Below are positions 10,701 to 20,300 of a stretch of DNA of 64,000 bases, in pieces. This DNA is from Stenopsyche tienmushanensis (Eukaryota; Arthropoda; Insecta; Trichoptera; Stenopsychidae): contig WACJ01000073.1 in assembly GCA_008973525.1 (NCBI GenBank), positions 186,001-250,000 of the forward strand, in the 5' to 3' direction. The stretch's first letter is position 1. Every line of letters starts with the position of its first letter. The notes beneath the pieces were generated by a model that was not told the DNA's origin, made no database searches, and saw only the letters and a program-made list of their open reading frames with translations. The position numbers and the translations under genes are program-made.

Positions 10701-13309
10701 TAATCAGGATATTCTATATAAATTTTTTCCCTAAATAAAATATATTATTATCCATTCATAAAGTTTTTTTAATCTCTAATATTTGCATAATGAGCTTTTA
10801 CTGCTTTTTCATCCTATTAAAATCTACATCCAATTGCTTAAAATAAAACGATATCTGCTTTAAAGGTTTCATTGGTAAAATGGGAACATATTTTGTCTAT
10901 TACATGCCCATTACATAAAAATCACTATTAAAACTTCTTAATCTCCTTCTTACTCGTTCCTAATTAAGGTTCATATTTTCTACACATGTGCTTGTGTAAG
11001 GGCCTGCATATTGAGTGGAGATATAAGATATCCATATATTTCATATTTCTTTAATGTTTAGTGTTTTAAAACTCACAAATACTATATTGTTTTTTTTTTA
11101 CACACGAAAAGATTTAAATTAAATATATCATCCAAAGCTTGCACGATCCATATTTTATATTGGGTAGGTTGCACACAGCTTTTGACACAATAAATACAAA
11201 AATGTTTTTTTTTATGGATGTGTAATACCATTTTTGTGATTTTCTTTATGTTATTAATATAAATAAAAAAGGATAACGCTAAACAATATAATTTTTTGTA
11301 TGATTTTTATATATATGAGGCATATCCAGAAAATAAGTGTATTCAATTGGTTGTATGTAGACATGCTTCGTCTTCCGCGTTTTACAGTATTTATTATTTC
11401 CCTCATTAGGAGAATCCCTTTGTGGACTCAAAAGACAGAGGTCATGATTTTTTATGGCTAAACAACAATTTTGAATTGTTATGCTGATGGTGAAGAGACA
11501 TGTTGCCACTGTATTGATTGTCTTTTGATATCAGGGGTGTTTTGGGTCACATTTTGTTACCAGTTACAATAGAATTTAGAAATTATTTGAAAATCTGAGA
11601 TGTCGCGTCTCTTTTTGCAAGAAGAAAGTTAGTGGGAGTCAGAATAGAGATATTCATCAACGCTACATTATCCTCCAAAAACCGTGGCCTTGAATGCAGT
11701 TTTGCCCACTTTAGGTTGTGTGGCGTAGAGTGGGGTCTCAGTGGAAGGAGTTTGCAGATTGCATACCATGCAATCTACGGGTCCATAGTCATCAACGCGT
11801 CTGACACTTGGGACGTGCTATTGGAGGAAAAATAAAACTATTATGGTGAATCTAAACACTATGCAGCAAATCTCACTGCTCCGTATTACTGCCGCTTACC
11901 GCAATGTTGCAACGAGCAGATTTCCTGTCCTTGCTGGAGTATTTCCGCTTAATCTCCAACTGAAGCTCAGTCCAGTCAAGTTCAATAAGGCCAAAATATT
12001 GTAGTTAGAGGCTCAACCTTGGATGCACAGAGAATGTGTCAAATGAGCTTCATCGAGTTAGAGACCTGGACTCGTGATCAGAATGGGAACGCTGTTGGGC
12101 AACGGTGGGTTAATCCCAACTATTAGACCTCCCAACTCCTGACGGGGCATGATAATTTCAACGCCCATCTGCTGGAGTTCTGTGGACATGTGTCAGCATG
12201 GCGCCCGAGAGAGGAGCTCTTGCGATGTGTCCGGAGTCTGTGTTCCGAACCAGTAGGACACAGAGATTTAGTGACCAGCCCCTGCATTTACGTTGGGTTA
12301 ATCCTAACAATTGGACCTCCCAACTCCTGACAGGACGTGATAATTTCAATGCCCATCTGCAGGAGTTGAAGATAGATCAGCCGGAATGTCCATGCAATCA
12401 CTCGCACATGGATGCAGAACATGTTCTGTGGACATGTGTCGGCATGGCGTCTGAAATTGGCGGTTGGAATATATTACAGTAACGTAATAGACCATCTGAA
12501 GTAGTTTTTTGTTCAGCGTTATTATTGCATCTCTCCCAGATGCACTACTGTGAGAAAAATAAAGCTATGCGACCTCTCTTTATTTTTCCTTTGCACTTTC
12601 TCCGGTCAGTCAGACTGTGTGTCGTTGTTGCTCTACACAATGTAGACCCGGTGGTAGACACGGGTTAGTGGTGTCTACCCCCCCTCCCTTGTCCAGCATC
12701 AGTGCGTCAGTACTCTTACTTTGTGGATGGATATGCCTCATATACACATGTTAGGAATGAAACAATTACTCAAAATATAATTTAAAACATGCAATACAAG
12801 ATGGTAAAGAAGTTAAGATAAAGAGCTATGGATTCCCTGTATAGATAATCAATAATATGATTAATCAGGTGTTTTTTTCTTAAAATAACTCTAAACTTTG
12901 ATTTCCCTTTTTATAATTTACACCACGAATGAATGCTTGTAAGTAAATGATACGTCGTATATCTTTCTAAAGTAGCGTTAATTGAGAATATTTTTGTACA
13001 GAAAACAAGACCCAATCTACTGACCCTGGAGCCGGCAAAGACAGTGCGCAAAACAAAAATTCAGTTTGCAAAGACAGAAAGCACAAGAAATCTTCGGCTC
13101 TCTCCGGTACAGGTAATTATATTTCAGACTTTGAGTCGCTATTAATGCTAATGTTAATATGCTAATAAAACAAATTGCATCACTTTCCTCTGTTTGCAGA
13201 ATTGAAAGGGTTTCTGCATTCTCGTCGTTGTTCCGCACCATCAGGGCGTGTCTCTATCTCTCCCCTAGCTGGGATAGTAGCAGAGCGCAAGAAAATGTTC
13301 GAGTTGTAA
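1716..13309 (+). CDS. osp: outspread / M-RIP-like PH and coiled-coil protein, 3' part of gene
   Basis: Eleven coding exons: 1716-1927, 2927-3187, 3285-6781, 6861-7062, 7154-7476, 7563-7736, 7831-7974, 9150-9237, 9706-9802, 13002-13112, 13200-13309. All have GT donors, AG acceptors and matching phases, giving 1,738 visible codons ending in [10 protein letters not shown] and TAA. Upstream exons are outside the window; the first visible exon enters in phase 1. A PH domain spans visible residues about 96-186 (from [17 protein letters not shown], ending in a helix with [10 protein letters not shown]). A 3.5-kb exon follows, rich in Lys/Glu/Ser and coiled-coil heptads. The C-terminal coiled coil includes [18 protein letters not shown], the part most like M-RIP. 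The family binds actin and myosin phosphatase and acts in the actomyosin cortex; Drosophila outspread is the fly homologue (known). The symbol is an inference from domain order and these motifs. The 97-nt exon 9706-9802 is needed to bring the last two exons into the [10 protein letters not shown] frame. Introns are 79-97 bp except four enlarged ones (999, 1175, 468 and 3199 bp). Confidence 0.88.
1928..2034 (+). other. start of 999-bp outspread intron
   Basis: Donor GTACGT follows codon TAT at 1925-1927. The intron runs to 2926 and carries the repeat copy, tRNA-like and LTR-like pieces listed separately. Confidence 0.6.
2035..2210. repeat. dispersed repeat, copy 1 (intact arrangement)
   Basis: The sequence from GTGATTGTACAGATCATAG through CCGGTCCGCTTTTCGGACC to GGCGGGCGCCTGCTTTGCC recurs at 15237-15350 and 15836-15870. 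In the second place the two halves are about 485 bp apart. It contains the palindrome GGTCCGCTTTTCGGACC. Element type unknown. Confidence 0.6.
2480..2550 (+). repeat. tRNA-like SINE head or tRNA pseudogene
   Basis: GTGGATAAGCGGTTGG resembles a pol III A box and GGTTCGAATCC is a textbook B box about 35 bp downstream, as in tRNA-derived SINEs. No good acceptor-stem pairing is visible, so a functional tRNA gene is unlikely. Confidence 0.5.
2690..2738 (+). other. tRNA-Leu 3'-half with CCA, abutting LTR-like end
   Basis: TTCTGGTCCTCTTTGAGGGC, then GTGGGTTCGAATCCTACTTC, then TGACACCA reads as the anticodon-stem 3' strand, variable arm, T arm and acceptor 3' strand of a tRNA-Leu, followed by CCA. 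Nuclear tRNA genes do not encode CCA, so this passed through mature tRNA. On the minus strand it begins TGGTGTCAGAAG, the usual tRNA-Leu primer-binding-site start. It is preceded by CATTACAC, similar to the LTR ends at 47085 and 61020. Confidence 0.65.
2816..2829 (+). repeat. poly-G tract
   Basis: A run of about 14 G, preceded by TTGGGGGAAA, lies in the outspread intron. G-quadruplex potential; the length is prone to sequencing error. Confidence 0.8.
7975..8595 (+). repeat. intron insertion with LINE-type 3' tail
   Basis: Left half of the 1175-bp outspread intron. It contains TTTTATCGCAATCTGATGAA and then TTAATTTTTATATATTAGAT. This tail recurs at 44530-44650, 45870-46010 (reverse), 60181-60262 and 60297-60380 and resembles RTE-like or Helitron insect tails. 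The part 7990-8350 is unassigned. Confidence 0.55.
8598..8890 (+). pseudogene. LINE (RTE-like) reverse transcriptase C-terminal remnant
   Basis: Several shifted frames encode the end of a non-LTR reverse transcriptase. PVVVYGGET resembles the usual VLLYGSETW motif, and WVGHVVRVPTNRVP followed by VGRPRLRW is the classic C-terminal GHV.R...R.P / GRPR.RW block. Multiple stops and frameshifts. Sits inside the intron 7975-9149 in sense orientation. Confidence 0.7.
9803..11629 (+). other. left part of 3.2-kb outspread intron
   Basis: AT-rich, no open frame of interest, several poly-T runs. No recognisable element in 9803-11629; the LINE relic follows. Acceptor TTTTTGTACAG ends the intron at 13001. 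Confidence 0.6.
11630..12482 (+). pseudogene. R1/I-type LINE ORF2 C-terminal remnant, internally duplicated
   Basis: Frames at 11850-11960 encode [17 protein letters not shown] and [10 protein letters not shown], the conserved tract after the RT domain of R1-like LINEs. 12198-12482 encodes a stretch with [13 protein letters not shown] and the zinc-knuckle-like [17 protein letters not shown]. The segment containing CCTCCCAACTCCTGACGGG at about 12115 is repeated at about 12313, so the tail is partly duplicated. Frameshifts and stops show it is dead. Confidence 0.7.
12483..13001 (+). other. rest of 3.2-kb outspread intron
   Basis: Contains a pyrimidine-rich LINE-like 3' flank to about 12720 with the motif CCCGGTGGTAGACACGGG, then AT-rich sequence to the acceptor at 13001. 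No gene seen. Confidence 0.5.
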
Positions 13310-14839
13310 TTCACCATCTAGTATTATATAAAATAAAATCATTATCACCATAAAAATAAAGAAACAACCAAAGTGATTATCCTGAATAATAATAAATATA
13401 AGATTTCAAGTAATATAAATAGACTTACAAACCACGCGCTTAACAGCATTCAGCAAATTGTAATAATTTTTATGATTGAAAAAAGTTTTATTATGAATTT
13501 CCGACAGTGAATTATATATATAGAGATGTTATAGTAGAAATATGAATAGTTTCGAGTTGTTATATGTTTTTTTTTCCTCGCCCCCCCGAGATCTCGCATA
13601 TCAGTTCATTTATTTATGATATGTTGCATGATTTCCCCACCCCCCTCCCTCGGAATTAGGTTGAAATACTTGTGTTACCAAATAATACCGCCTTTATATT
13701 AAAATAGATTTAAGCTGTGTTTTCTTTTCTATATAAATTCTTTAACCATTGTAATTTTAGTTTAGATGTACACACAATCCGAACAATTTAAAAGCTCTCT
13801 CTTTATATTACAATATCATCGGTCCGATACTGAAACACGTCACAGTTGAGGGCATTATTTATTGCACATTATCTATTTGTTCTTTTTATATTCACCCACC
13901 TGATTTTTTCTTCTTATTTTATAAAAAAGTATTTTGTAAATTTATGCAGAATTATTTTACTTATTTAAATGATTGTAATTAATAATGTTAAAAAGTTTTA
14001 TATTTAGAATTCGAATTAACATTTTCGAAAGATATAGGTACTTAGTATTTTTGAAAAATTTAAGTACTTATTTGGCAAGTTAATTTTGAACTAGTACAAT
14101 AATGAAATTGATATAATATTTGCAACGGGTTTTTATTCATTGTACTATTCTTTATTATATAAGAATTATATTTTAACCTCAATCGCCCTTTTCAAATATA
14201 CTCAAAAATGTATAATTATTATATTATTCGATAAATTTAGTCACATTGTTATGTATAGAATATTCACAGTTACATCTCAATATATGTATGAAAGAATCAT
14301 TTGTAACTAACTCTTTAATATATATATAGTTTTATATATGTAATGTTTTCGTTTTCACATTATAGTTTATGTAGATACAAGTTTGATTACAATTTGTTTG
14401 TGTTTTAACAAATGCGTGTCCTGTATTATCAAAGTTCATACTTTAATGCTGAAAGCATATTGTAAGTATTAAAATGTTATGAATTTACATATTGGAATAT
14501 TTGCATATTTACTGATAAATATTGTTCATGTCACATTTCGCCTGTATATTTTATACACCATTAAGTTTATGGGCAATTATGGTAATTTTTAATAAAGGAA
14601 AATTAAAATGAACCGACTTTTCTTCATTTAATACCATCTATGACCGTTTCCAATAACCATTTTCCTGTGAAAATATAAAGCAGATTTCTACTTTACCGTT
14701 ACAAAAAAATCAATAATGCTGACAGAGTTTCTCAAATATTGCATAAATATGAATTTTTAAACTATTATAAATTTCATCCTGTATCACTTTAAGCTGACAT
14801 TTTTTTAAACATGAAGTTATACAAACAATAAAAAAAAAA
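13310..14839 (+). other. putative outspread 3' UTR and downstream AT-rich DNA
   Basis: After the stop at 13307-13309 the sequence is AT-rich, with candidate poly(A) signals at about 13346 (ATAAAG variants) and about 14589 (AATAAA in TTTTTAATAAAGG). Nothing coding. The true end of the transcript cannot be told from sequence. Confidence 0.5.
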
Positions 14840-15090
14840 AAACAGCGCCCTCTTCTGTGGCGCTGGGCTCTTCATACACCAATTGGATGGTAATGCGCAG
14901 GAGGTGGAAGTCGAGGAGAGTCGTCGGTTGGCCTTGGCTGCGGAAGGACATCTTTCTCGCAGCCAGATCTCTCGTGCTGAATAAAAAGTTACCTAGAGAA
15001 GAGTTTTTTTGTCCGACGCCCGTCTACCCCCATCCATCCGTCCCGCTACACATGATCCGAAAGAAGAAAGAATCCGTTCTTTTTTAAAGT
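14840..15090 (+). repeat. LTR-like dispersed repeat, copy 1
   Basis: Contains GCGCCCTCTTCTGTGGCGC, CCAGATCTCTCGTG, and GTCCGACGCCCGTCTACCCC followed by CATCCATCCG. The same ordered blocks occur at 52240-52440. Possible LTR of an LTR element; no boundaries proven. The 77-codon open frame inside it has no known relative. Confidence 0.55.
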
Positions 15091-15160
15091 TAACTGATAC
15101 TATTATAAATGTAATATATTAAATATTATTATAATGTATGTTTTAAAATAATATACAAAG

Positions 15161-15880
15161 AGTCCCAAAAGTACCTGACCTAACGTATAGATGGCAATTA
15201 TTGTTGTAAAAAAATACTATAATAGAATGTGACTAGATGCTATGTTGCTTCCGTGATTGTACAGACCATGGAAAATGCCGTAAAAACCCCTAAAAGAGGA
15301 TGGAGTGGCCATTAGGTTTGTATGCTCAATCGGTCCGCTTTTCGGACCGTTGATATGACGAATAAGCGGATCGCGATCGGATATAATACAAACGGAACAT
15401 AACGATAACGAAGAAAAGAGGGATTAGACAACTTAATCAGTGATGTAGTGCTAAATAAAAAAGTCTGGGAGCGCTGATTAATTATAATATTTCAGTACCC
15501 CCTCCCCTACCAGCAGTGATACAATTTTCGCACCAAGGTTCCAACCAAACGGTTTTCAATTTAACCAATTTAAGTTAAAATAATTTTTTAAAAATTACAA
15601 TATAAATTATGCAAAATTTCCAAATCGTTTAGAAAAAAGTGTGGGAGCGCCGACCCCACGCGCCCCCGCCCCACTACACCACTGAACTTAATATATATTA
15701 TAAAAACAGACAGAGTCAATCAGTGTTAGTTCATGCAAAGTAGAACGGTTGAGTAAAATAAAAAGCATGTGCAACTCTCGGCGGGTTTTGTGATTTTCTC
15801 GATTCTGGGTTTTGCGCCCCAAGCCAGGTTGCGTCCGTGGCGGGCGCCTGCTTTGCCACACCCTTGTTACCCAACGACAT
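15161..15880. repeat. mariner-TIR-like end plus interrupted copy of the 2035 repeat
   Basis: 15161 starts AGTCCCAAAAGTACCTGACC, the same inverted-repeat end as the mariner at 34736-35912. 15237-15350 matches 2035-2168. The continuing match GGCGGGCGCCTGCTTTGCC resumes only at about 15840. The intervening 485 bp include CCCCACTACACCACTGAAC and are absent from copy 1. Confidence 0.55.
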
Positions 15881-16620
15881 TCAATCGCCAGACTGTCATA
15901 ATGATAGTCTAGAAATACGCCAGAACACAACTATTAAATTATTCACACGTGTTAGTCTAACACTGTTAGATGACCATCCATTTATGCTGCTAGCTCTTGG
16001 TATACAAGGGTATCTTCGCGTTCACGTGTATCTTCTTCCTCATCTTATATGCACCCTGTCTTTCAAGAATATTAGCGATCAGAAGTCCCATCTTGATTTT
16101 GACGACTGCTGCCTGGAAAAATGCTCCGGTGTTAAGACTGGTGCACTATCGCGAGGTTCTTCAGCCATGATGTCTTTTGCCAGACTTGACTCCGATGGCG
16201 AATGATTTTTCTCTGTATGATCAGGCCTAAGAGATTATATATTTGGTTTCTTGTGATATGGCCAAAGTACTCGTAAGTAGTTTTAATGGGTACTTCTAAT
16301 CTTCCCAGGAAAATGTAATGAGATAGATTTCGAAAATTCTATTTTTAGATAACGTTTCGCAAGTTAAATATAATTTACATTAATCTACAAAAGAGAAGAC
16401 AATTTTCAATCATAACAAGTATATGAAAGCAATCTTTCTTCTATATTAAAACAGATTTGGTTCTTGATTGAAACATCCATAACATAATATTTACAGTAAA
16501 ATAATTTAAAAATGAACACGCACACGGTTAAAATATAAAAAAATACTTTAAATAATAATAAGCCACATATTATAGATATTTGATATAAATTATCAAATAA
16601 ATAATATTATCAAGTTGTAA
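15881..16620. other. intergenic sequence without recognised features
   Basis: A 122-codon plus-strand open frame (15837-16205) overlaps repeat sequence and has no recognisable domain. The rest is AT-rich. No gene called. Confidence 0.5.
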
Positions 16621-16691
16621 AAGTTTGAGAACCATTTTTCATCCCCCAACATTTACACTTTGACATAAGGGTTGAACACAAAACAGTGAAA

Positions 16692-17222
16692 ATGAAGACC
16701 TTTATAACAATTAATATATGCACGTTGGTTATGCTATTTATTGTGCAATTGGCATCCGGAAACAAGGAAAAGTCTCCAGTTGTCTTCACTTTTCCTGAAT
16801 ACCAATACAAAGAGACGGCAAAAAATGTGAGAAACAAAAAACTATAAATTAAATACACTTAATTTAAAATATATCGACAATCTTATATTAATGAACATTT
16901 ATTCAGATAAGCGACATATTTTTTAGGAAATGACATTCAGAGAATTTGAATCGGCATGCGAACAAAGCAGGTTATGTTCTCAGGCGAGCGGCATAAATGC
17001 TCTCCGATGTGTTAGAGAATGTGTGTCGCCTTCGTGTTATAGAGAAATTTATCAAATGGATCAGGTATTTATCTATTTACATAGAATTAAATATTTATAA
17101 ATATTTATGGCAATATTAACAACGTTTAATTAATGTTTAAGCTCGAGGAAGGCGAAATCGACGTAAGGCTGAATTCCTTCAAAGGATGTTTCATTCAAAA
17201 ATCTGCCAGGAACAAACTTTAA
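16692..17222 (+). CDS. small secreted cysteine-containing protein (117 aa)
   Basis: Three exons: 16692-16826, 16927-17064, 17142-17222, with donors GTGAGA, GTATTT and acceptors TTTTTTAG, TGTTTAAG, all phase 0. The N-terminus MKTFITINICTLVMLFIVQL ending in ASG is a clear signal peptide. The mature part has Cys in SACEQSRLCSQASG, LRCVRECVSPSCYREIY and FKGCFIQ, six in all. The last exon starts LEEGEIDVRLNSFKGC, which looks like a conserved block. It may belong to the small metazoan secreted family I recall as DUF4787, but that name is from memory and unchecked. AATAAA follows at about 17250. No biochemical role can be stated; a secreted, disulfide-bonded peptide is inferred. It lies downstream of the outspread-like gene on the same strand and is tail-to-tail with the next gene. 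No exon forms a long open frame, so it is easily missed. Confidence 0.78.
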
Positions 17223-17342
17223 AATAAATTATAATTTTATCTATCTGCAATAAAACAATATCAGTTTATCTCCTAACTATTGGCACAAGTTTTTGACACT
17301 ACCGATATTTGCAATAAAAACCTATGCATTGATTTATGCGGT
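17223..17342. terminator. 120-bp convergent 3' interval
   Basis: Separates the stops of two convergent genes. The plus strand has AATAAA at about 17250. On the minus strand the hexamer AATAAA (plus 17342-17347) overlaps the stop codon of the long gene, read GAA TAA AC. The two 3' UTRs therefore probably overlap or are extremely short. Confidence 0.6.
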
Positions 17343-20300
17343 TTATTCTATCAGCGTAAATTTTTTAATCAAACTTAATATACTCTCAGTTAGAAGCCGC
17401 TTGGATTCTTCTTGCTGTGCAAGTACGCTGTCATTGAACGTAGATTTTATCAAAGATACGATATTGTAAAAATGTTCGCCTTTTTTCAATATTACATTAC
17501 ATTGATTGTTCTTCTCGGCCGACTCTTTTCTAATTTTATACTGCCAAGACAACCAATTCATAACGAATCGCAAAAATTTAGAATGAGATTTATGCGGTTT
17601 ATTTTGAACTATGTAAAACTTTATAAGCGTATGCGTCCACGGTTGAAACACAATGGCTTTGATGGCCTTTTCTTCATTCTTGGACGCTGTAAATAAAATA
17701 ATTGCATTTAAGCATTCCCAAGCATTTTGTGATTGTTCTTTAGATTCCTGAAATTAAAACAAATTTATATTTTGATGATTGGAAACATAATTTATACTAT
17801 TAAATATGAGGTTGTATTTACTTTACAACAAATCATTTGCAGTCTAAAGAATATACATCTCAAAATATTGATTGAGTGTTCGCTAAGATCATCGATTTGT
17901 AACGAGATGAGTTTCTGTGTCTGAGACTCTCCTTGTGGTATAATATTGAATGATGTAAAAAATATTTGCAATATTACACAACATTTGTCATCATCCTTTT
18001 CGTTCTTTAAGGATTTAACCAAAGATAATGGATCGAATAAGATTGTCTTTATGCACTGAAAAAATATGCAGCATAATAAGCACAGAAAATAAATTACATT
18101 AAAATATTAATATTAATAATACATACATTTATATTATAGATATTTTTGTAATGCGCAGCAAAAGAAATGGTTTTATACGCTATGGTTGATAATGCGTTAT
18201 TAGAACTGTTTGTTGCATTGTAAACGGTGTCTATAAACAATTCCGAATTTATGAACCATGATAAAACTGAAAAAATCATGTTAATTAATTATTTTACACG
18301 TTATGTGTTTATAAAGGAAGAGGTGGTCCTTATTTTTTGGCGCAAATAAGGACCACCCTAACGAGTATAGAATGAAAATACCATTAGTATTATGTTCTTT
18401 TAATGATACGTTCAATAAATTAAATGCACTTTCTAAAAAATGATATAATAAGACATAATTGTTTTCATTGACTAATGATAATCCGTCAGTAAGAAACATT
18501 GCCGTTCTTTTGACGACGTCTAAATCTGGATTCATAGGAATATGAGTGTTACAAATTTCCATAAGACATAGTATAGGTTCTTCTGCAATATAAAAATATT
18601 ACTAATCAATACATAAAATAAATCTTAATTGTTAAAACCAAAATAAATATGCAATTTGAAACCGTGTTCTATTTTATTATCTTGTATATGATATATAAGC
18701 ATATCGGGTAAAGATTCCCATAGAGCCACTTTTATCTTTTCGGCGCTGAATTCATTGCATTTGTGAACTATGCAATTATTTAGCAAATCCCTTGCTGATT
18801 GAGCAATTTTATGATTTCCGTTTTGGATTATATCTAAAAGAGACCACCACACAATTGAATTCGTTTGCAAATCCGACGGAATTGTTTTTTCATTTTCGAG
18901 CCAAATTCCAAGCTGAAATAAATACAATAACGAATCAATAACGATGAAAATATCATATGCATACATTAATATATTTTATTTACCACGGCATTTGAAAAAC
19001 TGAACGGTACTCGTATAGATGAATATGCCCATTGAAGTATAGAAACATGATGCGTATAAACATTTTTTATATTATTCGATATTAGTTTAACCATCTTGCT
19101 ATTCGCTCTTTCAATAGATATTTTTCCTCCGATGACTATTGAAATATCTGCTCCAAATGAGCTCGCCATCTGAAATTGAACGCACTTTTAATTATAACAA
19201 AACATTATATTATATGCGTGCTCAAATTAAATAAAAAATATAATTACTGCAAAAATTAGCCACAAACTTTGTATAATCGGAAAAGGGCAATGTTTGTTTT
19301 TAGGAAAATTAACTATGTAATAAACTATATGTGGGAGCAAACACCATACGACATCTTGTGAGCTAAAATGATATATCAACTATTATCAAAATATTAATTC
19401 ATGCAGATTTAAAAATATGATTAATATTTACTTCATTGGGCTTCTGCAATAGAAATATAAGAATGTAATTAAAGTGTTCAAAGTAGCATCGGAGGCATAG
19501 TTGTCACAAAGCTTCAACGGCCAAGTATTCAGATCATCATTATTGCTGAGCAAACCTTCCTAAAAGAATATTGGAGCCAGCGGATAGAGTTTAATAATAA
19601 TTCAGATATGAATTTAAATACAGGCGGCCATTGTGGACAACATGATTCTTCTTACTTCACATAACGACCTCTCAACAGCTTTTCAACTACTTCAGCATGA
19701 CCTCAATAATATTAAAAATGGTTTAAGAAGTGATGCATAAAGGTTAACGAAAGAAAATCTATGCATATCACATTCACTAATAAAAAAGAGGTTTGTCCTT
19801 CTGTTTCACCCAATGACTGCATACTGCCCCAAGCAAACAAAGTTAAATATCTTGGTATGCACCTGGATAGATGCTCAACTTAGAAGGCGGATATCAGAAA
19901 AAAAAGAAAGCATATTGAACTTAAAACGAGGATGTTATATTGGCTGATAGGCAGAAAATTAGAACTATTCCTAGAGAATAAAATGCTTCTATTTAACATC
20001 ATATTAAAACTTATTTAGATGTACGGGATACAGATCAGGGGTACTGCATTGGACTTCAATATTGATGTCCTGCAACGGTTTCAGTTTAAAGTGTTACAAA
20101 ATGTATTATATAATAGTTGACGTTCCATGGTATGCGAAAAATAACAATATACACAAAGAATTAAACATAGCCACAATAAAACAGGGGATTGAAAACTATA
20201 GCCGAATAAATAAAAAAATAATTAAACATACACCACAATCACCTAGCTGAAGAACTGATCAATCAAACCACAACTTTCGCACATTAAGACTTTTACACAA

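Noticed and set aside
13002..13140. Reading exon 13002 in the direct frame as the gene's end
   Set aside because: It works only by skipping exon 9706-9802 and then stops immediately. Kept as a possible isoform, not the main model.
15837..16205. 122-codon plus frame
   Set aside because: Starts inside a dispersed repeat and shows no domain or signal peptide.
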